64,000 nucleotides of DNA, taken from assembly GCA_021014945.1 (NCBI GenBank), contig MU266483.1:1-64000 (forward strand), read 5' to 3'. A model generated the notes under the pieces. It searched no databases. It was not told the DNA's origin and was given only the letters and a program-made list of their open reading frames with translations. A program made the translations under genes and the position numbers. Shown in pieces: positions 11,049 to 20,066 of the stretch. Source of the stretch: Leucogyrophana mollusca (Eukaryota > Basidiomycota > Agaricomycetes > Boletales). Numbering within the stretch: the stretch's first letter is position 1; every line of letters begins with the position of its first letter.

Positions 11049-11770
11049 TCCTCAGGTCTAGTCTCGTCGAGCCACGCAGTCATGTACTCTGGCGGTGTAG
11101 TTCACGCACGCATATTCATCGTTGGAATCAACCCCTCCACGCTAGTACTCGAGCGTCCGCTGTGCTATTTCTCCGCTGTCACATCCTCGTATCCTCCGGC
11201 CAGCACTTGTCTAAGAATTGCAATGGCTCTCAGCGTAAATAAGATCGCGGCAGGAATTGCATGGCGACGGGCGTGTCCTGCGTGGGTGAGGAGGGGTAGA
11301 TCGAGTACCGAGGGGACACGTCGTTACGTTGCCGCACAGTGGCCCAAGTTAGATGGGATTCCTCCCACTTACATTGATTGTGGATGAGTGTGGGGCAGGG
11401 GCAGATCACGCGGCGATACCACGCCCCTGCAGTGTCATGGTCATGGTCATTGTAGCACGTTCACGGGCAATCTACTTACCTTGACGGCCACTCACGGACT
11501 CTCGTAGATAGTTATTGCACAGATGTATCGATTTGCGCGTTCAGGATATACTGGAGTCGGTAGCATTAGTCAGCGTGTGTCTATCTTGGGACTTGGGGCT
11601 TTGTACCTTCTTCGTCGAATCAACGCCAGTATCTGGCTCCTCATTGGCTTTATTCTCGTATCGGCCTCGATCCGTCTCGTTCCTCGCAGCGTGCCCGTGA
11701 CATGCAGCCCTGAACTCCTCGCATGTTTTCTCTAGAATTTTGGCGGGAAACTCGACTCTCGTCGATGAGA
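11049..11770 (+). repeat. Dispersed repeat, copy A
   Basis: Similar over long stretches to 14176-14600. Shared words in the same order include cgagcca(c/t)gcagtcatgtactc, gtagttcacgcacgcatat, ctcgagcgtccg, ggttctcagcgt/ggctctcagcgt, a ggcaggaattgca/ggcagggattgca block, then tatcttggg...accttcttcg/acctctcgaag and gggaaactcg. Copy A carries extra sequence (about 11300-11560) relative to B. There is no open reading frame conserved between copies and no terminal inverted repeats that I can see. Confidence 0.7.
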
Positions 11771-11864
11771 GCCACTACGGGCTTCATCAGTATCATGCTT
11801 GCTCCACAGGTCCCTGCTCTTTACCTGAGACGTGTTTGTCAACGTCATTGGCATTACCACTATG

Positions 11865-12975
11865 GAACCTGCATGCTGCCTCATGTTGCGCACACAGGAA
11901 TCGCTGTGGGTGCACGACCTCTTGGGCTGTTGTATTGTATTATACTGTATCGTTATCAACCAAACCCCCCTCGAGCTTGCGCATATACAACTCTTCGAGC
12001 TCAGGCTAGGTATCGATACCGTGTCCCCGCTCAGAGTCCCGAATCCCATGGCTCACCGTAACTATCGCAGGCACACAGGATTGACGAACTCCTGAACTCC
12101 TGAAGCAATGAATCGGGGTCTACTAATACTCCTCGGGCCGATTCTGGCGAATCTACTCGGCTTCGGCCCCGTCATCGCCGCCGCCGTCGCCGCCATCGGC
12201 ATCGCCCTCATCATCATCGTCATCACCGTCGCCGTCGTCGTCGTCCCCGCCCTCATCGGCATCGCCGACGTCATCGTCATCCCCGCCGCCATCGTCGCCG
12301 TCGTCTTCCTCGCCACGGAGCCGACGGAAGTGGATAGCGAGTCGGACGCCAAATTAACAGAAGCGGCGGCGGATAACGAACCCGACGCCGGATCGATGGA
12401 AGCGGCGGCGACTGGCGAACCCGACGCCTTCGAGCAGCGGTGGGCGCTGGGGGCTGAGCGCTGAACCACGGACGCACCCAGCTTTGATGAGTGGCGCTTT
12501 CGAAGGTGGTGTACCGGTGGGTGGGCGTGAGTAGAGCTGCGGCGGACGGGGTTTGGTACGAGTACTCGGAGGGGAGGGGAGGATCATGCCCGTGGGTTTC
12601 GTAGGTGGGGGCTGGGTTGTATCACTGTATCATATATGTTGTGGGTTTGTCCATGTCGGGAGCGGTGTGGTAGGCCGCACATGTATTGTATCGTATTGTA
12701 TCGTTACCAACCCATAAGTTCTCCACGCACTTAGGCTATGATCGAAGGAAGCTACACACCACATATAATGCACCTGAGAGTGGGAACGTTGAAACAATCC
12801 AGGGTAACTGGTAAGTAGTAATCGTATAACGCGGGTAAATAGAATTGTAAGTACATAAAATCTTAAGCCCGACCGTCCGCCGTCCCCTACATTACCCTTC
12901 TCTTAAAGTGCCTTCCGCCTCCTCTCTTAAAGTGCCTCCACCCACCTCCCGCCAGTACAACCCCTTCCGCCCACC
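11865..12975 (+). repeat. Duplicated unit 1 carrying a small transmembrane ORF
   Basis: Shares an ordered series of blocks with units 2 (17898-18988) and 3 (18989-19945), and partly with an inverted copy (16117-16850): ctgcctcatg(t/g)tgcgcaca, aatcgctg(t/c)gggtgcacgac, the caaaccccccctcgagcttg region, the catggctcaccgtaac block, cctgaagcaatg, tgagtggcgctttcg, ggaggatcatg, and a 3' end with tatgatcgaag...acacaccacat. The 3' flank extends into the 3' untranslated region of the neighbouring minus-strand gene (cctccacccacctcccgccagtac), also found in unit 2. Confidence 0.85.
12108..12464 (+). CDS. Small hydrophobic membrane protein, unit 1 copy (118 aa)
   Basis: ATG 12108 (MNRGLLILL) to TGA 12464. 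Residues about 3-65 form two or more long Val/Ile/Ala/Leu stretches, predicted membrane segments, followed by an acidic tail (EPTEVDSESDAKLTEAA). The membrane part is encoded by runs of gtc/gcc/atc codons, so the DNA is an imperfect NYC trinucleotide repeat. The paralogue at 18259 shares the start, the tail and the flanks, and differs mostly by in-frame changes, which argues that the frame is real or recently was. A 15-codon upstream ORF (MAHR...TNS) ends 12 bases before this ATG. No known domain; function unknown. Confidence 0.55.
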   Translation: MNRGLLILLGPILANLLGFGPVIAAAVAAIGIALIIIVITVAVVVVPALIGIADVIVIPAAIVAVVFLATEPTEVDSESDAKLTEAAADNEPDAGSMEAAATGEPDAFEQRWALGAER

Positions 12976-13008
12976 AGGTATAACCTCCCTCCAAAACCGC
13001 CCACCACC

Positions 13009-13875
13009 CTACACCGGTATCTTCAGCCCCACAGCCCCCCCAGTCGACCCCCCCTCCGACGTAGGCGACTGCTGCGAGACCACCGGATCCGAACTCGACG
13101 ACGCGCCCGCCCTCCCGCTCCCCACCACAGGCGTACTCGCCGGCCCTGGCGACGGCGTCGCACCCCCCGCCCCCGGCGACGTCCCATCGACGGCCGACGT
13201 CGCCGACGTCGGCGCCGACCCCGCAGGCTGGGAGTTCGGGCTCTGCTGCCCGACAGCCGCGGTCGTCGCCAAAGTCGCAGGCTGCGAGCTCACCGAGGCG
13301 TTGGCGTTCGTGGAGGACGTGTGCTTGCTCAGCGTGCCGCCGACCGCGCCGCCGACAACCGCGCCCACTACGACGAGCGCTATGAGGGCGATGGTGATGA
13401 CGCCGTTGCGGGTGCGCCAGAAGGACTGGGGCGTGGGCTGGGAGGGCTTGGGCGCCCAGTAGACGTCTTTTTCCTGGGAGGGGTTGAGGGCGAGGGGCTG
13501 GCGGGAGTAGTCCTGGTGGAGGTACTCGGGCTGCATGGGGTATTCTGCGCCATTGGAGTCTTTGGGGACGGGGAGAGGCGGAGGCGGGGTGTGTGATTGG
13601 GGGTGCGGGTGGGATTGGGATTGTTGGGCGCGGTGGTGGACGGAGTGCGAGCGCCGGGGCTGGGGCTGTTGCTGCTGGGGCTCGTCTAGCAAATCGACAT
13701 TGTATCCTTCCTGCACATCACAGAATCACAAAATCGCAAATAAAATCACAGATAAAACACATTAATAAAACAAACAAAACAACAAAACACTGCTGCGCAC
13801 CTGGAGCTGGGCCCTCGTCGCCACCGGGGCGGCATCGAGGAGGTTCTGGTCGTAGCCACCGTTAGGGTGGGACAT
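13009..13875 (-). CDS. Single-pass membrane protein with Gln/Pro-rich N-terminus and Ser/Thr/Pro-rich C-terminus, 258 aa
   Basis: Two exons, 13875-13801 and 13710-13009, with a 90-base AT-rich intron; the sum is 259 codons. Order of parts: MSHPNGGYDQNLL start; an EGYNVDLLDEPQQQQ segment; a His/Gln/Pro-rich stretch; a Trp/aromatic-rich juxtamembrane segment (VYWAPKPSQPTPQSFWRT); one membrane helix with GxxxG small-residue packing (about residues 125-150); then a long Ser/Thr/Ala/Pro/Gly tail, presumably extracellular and O-glycosylated. This arrangement is common in basidiomycete plasma-membrane proteins of unknown function. No catalytic domain. Its 3' flank is partly copied into the duplicated unit at 18960. 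Confidence 0.8.
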
Positions 13876-14175
13876 CGTGGTATTGGGTGAGGCGGAGGGG
13901 CGGTTGGAAAGTAGGGATGTGAGGGTGAGACTGATGAAAATAGGCGCTAGGGACAGCCCTGCTGATGCTGTGCCTGGCGCTGGCTATCTTGGCTTGGCGC
14001 TTTTGACTGCCCTTTTGACACGCCACCACGACGAGCGCTGGCCATGCTGGCCCGGGATAGATTACTGGTAGGTCTATCGAATCACACCGAGGGTGTATAT
14101 TGGGCACTCGAAGGCGTGCACGGATCCGCAGTGACCAGCGAGTCTTCTTCTATATTCTCAATTTCTCACCATCCA

Positions 14176-14600
14176 TCCTCGGGCCTCGGGCCTCGTCTCG
14201 CCGAGCCATGCAGTCATGTACTCCGGTGTAGTTCACGCACGCATATCGCATATTCATCATTGTAATCAACCTCCCACGTGCGCTAGAACTCGAGCGTCCG
14301 TTGTGCTACTTGTGAGTTTTTCTCGTCATCGCGTACTCGTATCATCCAGCCAGTACGTGGCTTGGATTTGCGAGGTTCTCAGCGTGGATGGGATCGTGGC
14401 AGGGATTGCAAGACAGCGGGCGCGTGCTGCGTCGGGCGAGGCGGGGTGCGTCCAACCGTTCACGTTCAGCCTCAGACCGGGCTTAAGATTCTAGGTATCT
14501 TGGGGATGGGACCATACCTCTCGAAGAAGTCAACCTCCTTCGGTTCTGGGGCGTTCAAATTCGTATCTCGCCATTTTCTGGGAAACTCGTTTTCACTGAC
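14176..14600 (+). repeat. Dispersed repeat, copy B
   Basis: Partner of 11049-11770 (see there). Same orientation, 3.1 kb apart. Copy B is shorter and lacks the insertion present in A. Confidence 0.7.
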
Positions 14601-15152
14601 CGAATAACGCTTCTAGGAGCACGAAGGTCTGTATCTGCTGCTCTCCAGGTCCGCTCTCAATATTCTCCCCCCCCGTTCAAGCATCCTCCATTCCGTGTGA
14701 ACGAGTTTTCTCGTCCAGTCAATAAACCTGTACCCTTCGTCGAAGTCTTTTATCACTGGTCGTGCTCGAAGTCCTCCAGGTTCTCGAGTATGTATTCAAT
14801 TGCGATGAGGAAAATAGAAGAATTGCAGGATTCAATCGCAAATGTGGAATCGAAGGCGTAGGACAAAGGTTATAATTTAAAATTAAGTACCTTTGCGATG
14901 TTCCGTCTCGCGGCTAATCTATGTTATCACAAAACTTATCGACCGTCGTCCTGTGGACAAAAGATGCATAGCACATCACCGCTTCCGAGCCAACTCACCT
15001 GCTTATGCATCAGTTGGCAACTCGTGCTGTGAGCCACCACAAGCTCCCAGCCCAATCGAACTCATTGACTTGAGTTGGGCAACTTAGCCCACACCACCTC
15101 ACACCAGCGGCAACACCAGGCTGGACCGCAATGTTTAAGGTCAGCACCCTCT
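14601..15152. other. Unrecognised intergenic sequence
   Basis: No coding signal recognised. The stretch ends in a short (ttcaaca)n tandem run at about 15153-15178, just before the kinase relic. Confidence 0.4.
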
Positions 15153-15178
15153 GTTCAACATTCAACATTCAACATTCA

Positions 15179-15915
15179 ATGCCAGCGCGAACTCATACCG
15201 GCGATATTGTTGGCATTCCAACGCCAATTTTTGACAAATACTGGTTGAGGAGCTATGCCGGGGCGGGGGGCTACGGTACGTCCCCGCCCCCGCCACTGTG
15301 ACCCAGAAGGCACATATACCCTCCACTCACCCTTGTTCCGCAGGCTGCGTGGTGGTTGCGCAAGACTGCGACACCGGCGAGACTGCGGTACTGATGACGG
15401 ACTGCGGGGTCGCCCGCCCGCAGAACGGATACAGCGTCTGCAGAAAGCTGGGAGCCACTGCAGGCATCCCCCGGTGCCATCCGGCTACGCGCAGAGGAGC
15501 CACGGCGTGATCGTGCTGGATTGAACGCCTTGGAGACACGATCCAAACCCTCCCGCGTGCCTCGGGATTCGCGCGGCGTTGTTCGTCCCAGAGATAAAGT
15601 GTACCACATCGGTCGAGGGTTGGTATGTATGGCAGTGGAATAATCCTTCTTATCGTGATAAGTCATGACCGGGCTACCATCTGTCCAGGTCAAGACGCTG
15701 CGATATGTCCATTTGAAAGGTATCATCCACGGGGACGTCAAGCCCGATAATATAGTACAATCCTCCCCGACCAGCGCAGTGCGTCTCCGTCCTTTCGTAG
15801 GTCAGCATCAAATGACGTTCTTGGCTGCTAACTCCTATGTATATATCCACAGCTTCGAAGATGAGCCAGATTTACTTACTTACTCGTACCTGGGGGGTCG
15901 GCTGGTGTATACATA
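15179..15915 (+). pseudogene. Protein kinase relic
   Basis: From ATG 15179, an exon ends in GAGGYG and a GT-AG intron (gtacgt...ccgcag) joins it to CVVVAQDCDTGETAVL. Together these recreate a glycine-rich loop and the start of a kinase N-lobe, but the VAIK lysine is missing and a stop follows. Around 15690-15760 another frame contains LRYVHLKGIIHGDVKPDNI, a catalytic-loop motif with HGD in place of the usual HRD. The DFG and C-lobe are not recognisable. A MAPK- or Ste-like origin is possible but cannot be decided. The stops and lost motifs point to a decayed gene. Confidence 0.6.
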
Positions 15916-16116
15916 GGTCACGCCCGCTCATACCTTAGAACACTGATTTCACCCGAGTCCGGACTACTGTGGTCGATGGTATGTGGGTTTTTGCATACAC
16001 TCTGTGTGTTGATTTGCGAGGCAATCTGAGGGCCCGGGAGCACCACTTCTATCACCTGTGGTTCCTGGTCACGAGAGTGTTCAAGCCCTGCCGTACGCGA
16101 AGTACGACCTTACTGC

Positions 16117-16611
16117 TCATTTCTCATTTAGTATCCTCCTCACCGTCCTCGATAAATTAATCGCACGAGGGACATCTTTTTCAAAGCCCCCATCTGGATC
16201 GCAGCCGTAGTTCAACAGGGCTCGATGTGCAGATCTCAATCTAAAGAATGCAAGAGTCATGTTTCGCAAACCTTTGCGATTAAATGATCCTGAAGCGGGC
16301 TGCGTCTGTCGGCCAGCCCACAGCACCCGCCGCCGCTCTAATGGCGCGTAGGATTCTCTATAGCTTATCCGCTTCCATTGATGTGGCGACGATGCCAGGG
16401 GCGAGGGCGAGGGCGACGGTGACGATGGTGACGACCCGACGGCGACGGCGACGATCAGAGCGACGGCAAGGACGACGGCGGCAGCGACGACGGAGGCAAG
16501 GAGCGTATCATCGCGCGAGCGCCAGAAAACCACTCCTTCAGGCGTCAAGTAGATTCGTCGGCCCCGTGTGCGTATTACCCCTGCACCCTGCAATGAGTAA
16601 CGGTGAGCCAT
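16117..16611 (-). CDS. Membrane ORF in an inverted, diverged copy of the duplicated unit (164 aa)
   Basis: On the minus strand, 16850 down to about 16370 repeats the upstream landmarks of units 1-3 (ggcgcgcacagaatcgctgt, gtatcgttatcaaccccc, catggctcaccgt). Here the ATG of the catggctcac block (16611) opens a frame that runs MAHRYSLQGAG..., through VVFWRSRDD (matching MFFWRRRNN of unit 3), into one strongly hydrophobic segment (LLASVVAAAVVLAVALIVAV), then Ser/Pro repeats. The unit-3 start codon position is GTG here, so translation would have to begin at the upstream ATG. Function unknown; could be a dying copy. Confidence 0.4.
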   Translation of the reverse strand: MAHRYSLQGAGVIRTRGRRIYLTPEGVVFWRSRDDTLLASVVAAAVVLAVALIVAVAVGSSPSSPSPSPSPLASSPHQWKRISYRESYAPLERRRVLWAGRQTQPASGSFNRKGLRNMTLAFFRLRSAHRALLNYGCDPDGGFEKDVPRAINLSRTVRRILNEK

Positions 16612-16920
16612 GCATATACGTGGTTCGTGACTCCGAGTGGGGGATAGAGTATGCATGTGGTTATACCGATAGCCTGGGCTTCGACGAGTCGTATATCATG
16701 ATGACAATCTAGATGTACAAGCTTGAGGGGGGTTGATAACGATACCGTACAATACAATGCGATACAATAGCCCGAGAGGTACCGGTCGTGCAGTTACAGC
16801 GATTCTGTGCGCGCCACATGAGACAAAGAGCGGGCTCCGTGATGATAATGATAGCGACGTACGCACCACTCTCCCCCATCACATCACGTCACCCCACCAT
16901 CCCACCCACCTTAGCGTCCC

Positions 16921-17654
16921 CTACGAAAACCACCCTCTTGCCTTATCCACCCCTTCCCCCTCCCCTCCCCCCTCCCCATCCCGCGCGCGCCTCACAGCCT
17001 CCAGGATCCCCCGCACGCCCTCGACGTCCCCGACGCTCGCACGCCCCCCGATCCAGTCGACGACGACGGGCCACCGGAGCGCGGCCGGATTCTGCGCGGC
17101 GAGCGCTGTGAGGGTCTGTGGGGTCCGCGGGGCTTCCGCGGGAAGGGGGGCTGAGGGGTGTGCGGAGAGGAAGGCTGCGAGCGTGGGCGGGGGGTGCGAC
17201 GACGAGGGCTGCGACGATGGTGGTGAGGAGTGCGACGACGACGACGATGAGGGGTGCGAATTGGAAGCGGGAGGCGAGCGGAGGTACCCCAGGATCGTGC
17301 GAAACTGGTCCGGCGTCGGCGGGGTGCCTTCTACGACCTCGAGGTCGAACTCGAGCGGCGGCGCGGCGGGGGCGGAGGGCGGGTACGGGTGCGTGAGCGC
17401 GCTGCGGAGGAGCGCGAGGGCCTTGGTGGACGGGGGCGAGGCGGGGTTGTGGCTGTGGTGGGTGGGGCATGTTAGCATTGGTGCGATTGATATTGTGAAT
17501 TAGTGATTCTAGGAGGCAAGGCTGGGAGACGTACAAGATGGATATCTGGGGCTGCGGCAGGGGATATTAATGTGGAGTGAGCTTTGCTTTCAGTTTATGG
17601 CACGCTGTAGTTTGGGGTACTTACGAGTTTGCGGTTGAAGCTGGAGAACACCAT
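16921..17654 (-). CDS. FMP46: Fmp46-like mitochondrial redox protein (DUF1687, thioredoxin-like), 192 aa
   Basis: Three exons: 17654-17625, 17551-17535 (17 bases) and 17452-16921; the sum is 193 codons. The joined start MVFSSFNRKLPQISIFHNPA, the following PPSTKALALLRSA, the LEFDLEVVEGTPPTPDQFRTI block and the closing RWPVVVDWIGGRASVGDVEG block are the conserved signature of fungal Fmp46 proteins, predicted to be mitochondrial with a thioredoxin fold. There is no classic CxxC. The yeast protein has no established reaction. A Ser/Pro insertion (about residues 85-115) is low complexity. The 17-base exon is required by phase and by the family start. Confidence 0.85.
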
Positions 17655-17897
17655 CGTCGGGCAGATGGGTCGTGTAAAGTGCAGAGCTTATGAGCTAAGT
17701 AAGAGGTAAGGTGCAGGGGGCGTCTGGTGGCGGTGCGCCTATGGCGTAGAGGTTCGGACTCCGAAGCTCACCGGGGCCCGGGCCGCTGGAACTCATTACC
17801 AACATTGGCTACTCCAGGCTAACTAGGCCCGGGCCTGACTAGGACTCCTCATACTCGATGTACCGAGTCTACGCTGTACAACCCGCCGCAAGCATGG

Positions 17898-18988
17898 GTG
17901 GTCCCTGCAACGAGATATCATTCCCAAGGTTACGAAGCACCGCGCCGACGTTACGATGCGTCCCGGTCGCGTGAGCGATGCTTTGGATCCTAGCCTCCAC
18001 GCTGCCTCATGGTGCGCACAAGGCTGAAGAATCGCTGTGGGTGCACGACCTCTCGGGCTGCTGTATCGCATTGTATCGTCCCATATCGTATCGCTATCAA
18101 CCCAAACCAACCTCCCTCAAGCTTGCACATATACGACTCGTCCAGCCCAGGGTATCAGGCTAAGTATCGGTACCGTGTCCCTGCTCGGAGTCCCTCCCAT
18201 GGCTCATCGTAACTGTTACAGGCACACAGGATTGACGAACTCCTGAACTCCTGAAGCAATGAATCGGGGTCTACTAATACTTCTCGCGTTAATTCTGGCG
18301 AACCTCCTCGGCTTCGGCCCCACCATCTGCGCCGCCGCCGTCGTCCTCGGCATCGCCCTCATCGTCATCGTCATCACCCTCGCCGTCGTCGTCGTCCCCG
18401 CCCTCATCGCCATCGCCGACGTCGTCGCCGTCCCCGTCGCCATCATCGCCGTCGTCTTCCTCGCCACGGAGCCGACGGAACTGGACGGCGAGTCAGACGC
18501 CAAATTGATAGAAGCGGCGGCGGCTAGCGATCCTGATGCCAAATTGATCCAAGCGGCGGCGGCCAGCGAGCCCGACGCTCTCGAGCAGCGGCGGGCGCTG
18601 GGTGTTGAGGCTGAACGTGAACGGCGGACGCACCCTGCTTTGATGAGTGGCGCTTTCGAGGCCGTGGGGTGGGCGTGAGTAGAGTCACGGTTGGCGGGGT
18701 TTGGTACGAGAGGAGGGGAGAGGAGGATCATGTCCGTGGTTTTTCGTAGGTGGAGGCTGGATGTATCGCTATTACCGTATGTTGTGGTGGGGAGGTTTGT
18801 CCATGTCGGGGGCGGTGTGGTCGGCCGCACATGTATTGTATCGTATTGTATCGCTACCAACCCATAAGTTCTCCACGTACTATGATCGAAGCGACACACC
18901 ACATATGACGCACCTGAGAGCAGGAACATTTCCCCCCCTCTCTTAAAGTCCCTCCACCCACCTCCCGCCAGTACAGCCTCCCGCCCAA
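17898..18988 (+). repeat. Duplicated unit 2
   Basis: Begins with tgcaacgagat(a/c)tcattccc, also found at the start of unit 3 (about 18995). Units 2 and 3 are therefore head-to-tail tandem copies with a period near 1.1 kb. The order of shared blocks is the same as in unit 1. Confidence 0.85.
18259..18678 (+). CDS. Small hydrophobic membrane protein, unit 2 copy (139 aa)
   Basis: Paralogue of the 118-aa ORF at 12108. Same start (MNRGLLILL) and same hydrophobic core built from gtc/gcc/atc codons, ending in AVVFLATEPTE. The acidic tail holds a tandem (KLIEAAAASDPDA, KLIQAAAASEPDA). The C-terminus is extended because the stop used in unit 1 is not reached. Most differences from unit 1 preserve the frame. 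The same 15-codon upstream ORF (MAHRN...TNS) precedes it. Function unknown. Confidence 0.55.
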   Translation: MNRGLLILLALILANLLGFGPTICAAAVVLGIALIVIVITLAVVVVPALIAIADVVAVPVAIIAVVFLATEPTELDGESDAKLIEAAAASDPDAKLIQAAAASEPDALEQRRALGVEAERERRTHPALMSGAFEAVGWA

Positions 18989-19318
18989 ACGACGTCAACG
19001 AGATCTCATTCCCAGCTTACAAGACACCGCGCCGGGGCTACGACGGCTCCCGATCGCGTGGCTGGTGCTTCGATCCTAGCCTGCACGCTGCCTCATGGTG
19101 CGCAGTGCGCACACAAGGTTAAAGAATCGCTGCGGGTGCACGACTTCTCGCATCGCATCGCACCCTACCGTTGTCAGCCCAACCCCCCTCAGCCTCGCAC
19201 ATATACGACTCGTCGAGCTCAGGCTAAGCACTGGTATGCCCTCCCCGCTCAGGGTACCGAGCCCCATGGCTCACCCTAACTTACCACAGGTTTACGAACC
19301 CACTGAACGCCTGAAGCA

Positions 19319-19504
19319 ATGTTTTTCTGGCGCCGGCGCAATAACGCCCACCGCAATAACACCTACCGCAACGACGCCCACCGCAACGACGCCCACCGCA
19401 ACGACGCCCACCGCAACGACGCCCACCTCGCCCTCATCGTCCTCGCCATCGTCCTCGTCGTCCTTGTCGTCATCGCCGTCGTCATCATCGATGGAAGCGG
19501 TTAG
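19319..19504 (+). CDS. Tiny membrane ORF, unit 3 copy (61 aa)
   Basis: ATG 19319 sits at the same place as the starts of the other copies (cctgaagcaatg). The protein is MFFWRRR, then six HRNDA-type pentapeptides, then one hydrophobic segment (LALIVLAIVLVVLVVIAVVI). An overlapping frame from ATG 19095 (about 165 aa, Thr/Pro/Ser repeats) runs across the same region, so it is not certain which, if either, is translated. Confidence 0.4.
   Translation: MFFWRRRNNAHRNNTYRNDAHRNDAHRNDAHRNDAHLALIVLAIVLVVLVVIAVVIIDGSG
19337..19426 (+). repeat. 15-bp tandem repeat (cgcaacgacgcccac)6
   Basis: Six head-to-tail 15-base units; the last four are identical or nearly so and the first two diverged. It lies exactly where units 1 and 2 have trinucleotide-type repeats, so this segment expands by different repeat units in each copy. 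Confidence 0.9.
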
Positions 19505-20066
19505 CGAGCCTATGCCAGCGGGTGCTGTGCGCTGGCCGACGGACGCACCCTGCAGCTGCTCCGATGAGTGGCGCTGGGGTGGGCGTGAGTAGCGCTGCAC
19601 GGCGGGCGGGCTTTGGTACGCGCGCTTGGAGGGGAGGGGAGGATCGTGATTCGTGTCCGCGGTTTTTTGGAGTCGTAGGTGGAGCTGGGGCGTATCGCTA
19701 TCAGTGTATGTTGTGATGGGGGGGTTTGTCCGTGTCGGCGGCGGTGTCTGGTGGTAGGCACATGTATTGTATCATATTGTATCGTTACCAAGGCATAAGT
19801 TCTCCAGCACTCCGGCTATGATCGAAGCTACACACCACATATGATGCACCTGAGAGCAGGAACGTCGGGGTATCCGGGGTAACTGGTATGTAGTAATCGT
19901 ATAACGCGGGTAAAAAGAATTGTGGGTACATACCCAGCCCGGGCCCCCAACCAGTGACCACATGTGTCATCTTCGAGTTAGAGAGGATGTGCAGTCTTCA
20001 AGCAGGGTGTTTGATATCGCAGACGAGGTACCCAATACGATATGATTAACCCGTGAGACCGAAAAG

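Larger units (their letters stand above)
18989..19945 (+). repeat. Duplicated unit 3
   Basis: Tandem to unit 2. Its 3' end (tatgatcgaagctacacaccacat...gtagtaatcgtataacgcgggtaaa) matches 12735-12845 of unit 1 closely. The glutamine synthetase fragment starts almost immediately after this boundary. Confidence 0.85.

Noticed and set aside
11500..11720. Small plus-strand frames with hydrophobic stretches in repeat copy A
   Set aside because: Not preserved in copy B and no start context in common; probably chance.
12062..12469. Met/Thr/Ala-rich minus-strand frames opposite the unit-1 and unit-2 membrane ORFs
   Set aside because: Antisense reading of the gtc/gcc/atc repeat; composition only. The sense frames share a conserved start context.
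12908..13462. 184-aa plus-strand frame over the 258-aa membrane protein
   Set aside because: Pro/Thr-rich antisense shadow; the minus-strand gene has a membrane helix and a phase-consistent intron.
16733..17503. 256-aa plus-strand frame over the Fmp46-like gene
   Set aside because: Shadow of the spliced minus-strand gene, whose start, short middle exon and family motifs all fit.
17730..17800. tRNA-like run (gcctatggcgtagaggttcggactccgaagc)
   Set aside because: Superficial similarity to an anticodon arm only; no T-loop consensus and no acceptor pairing.
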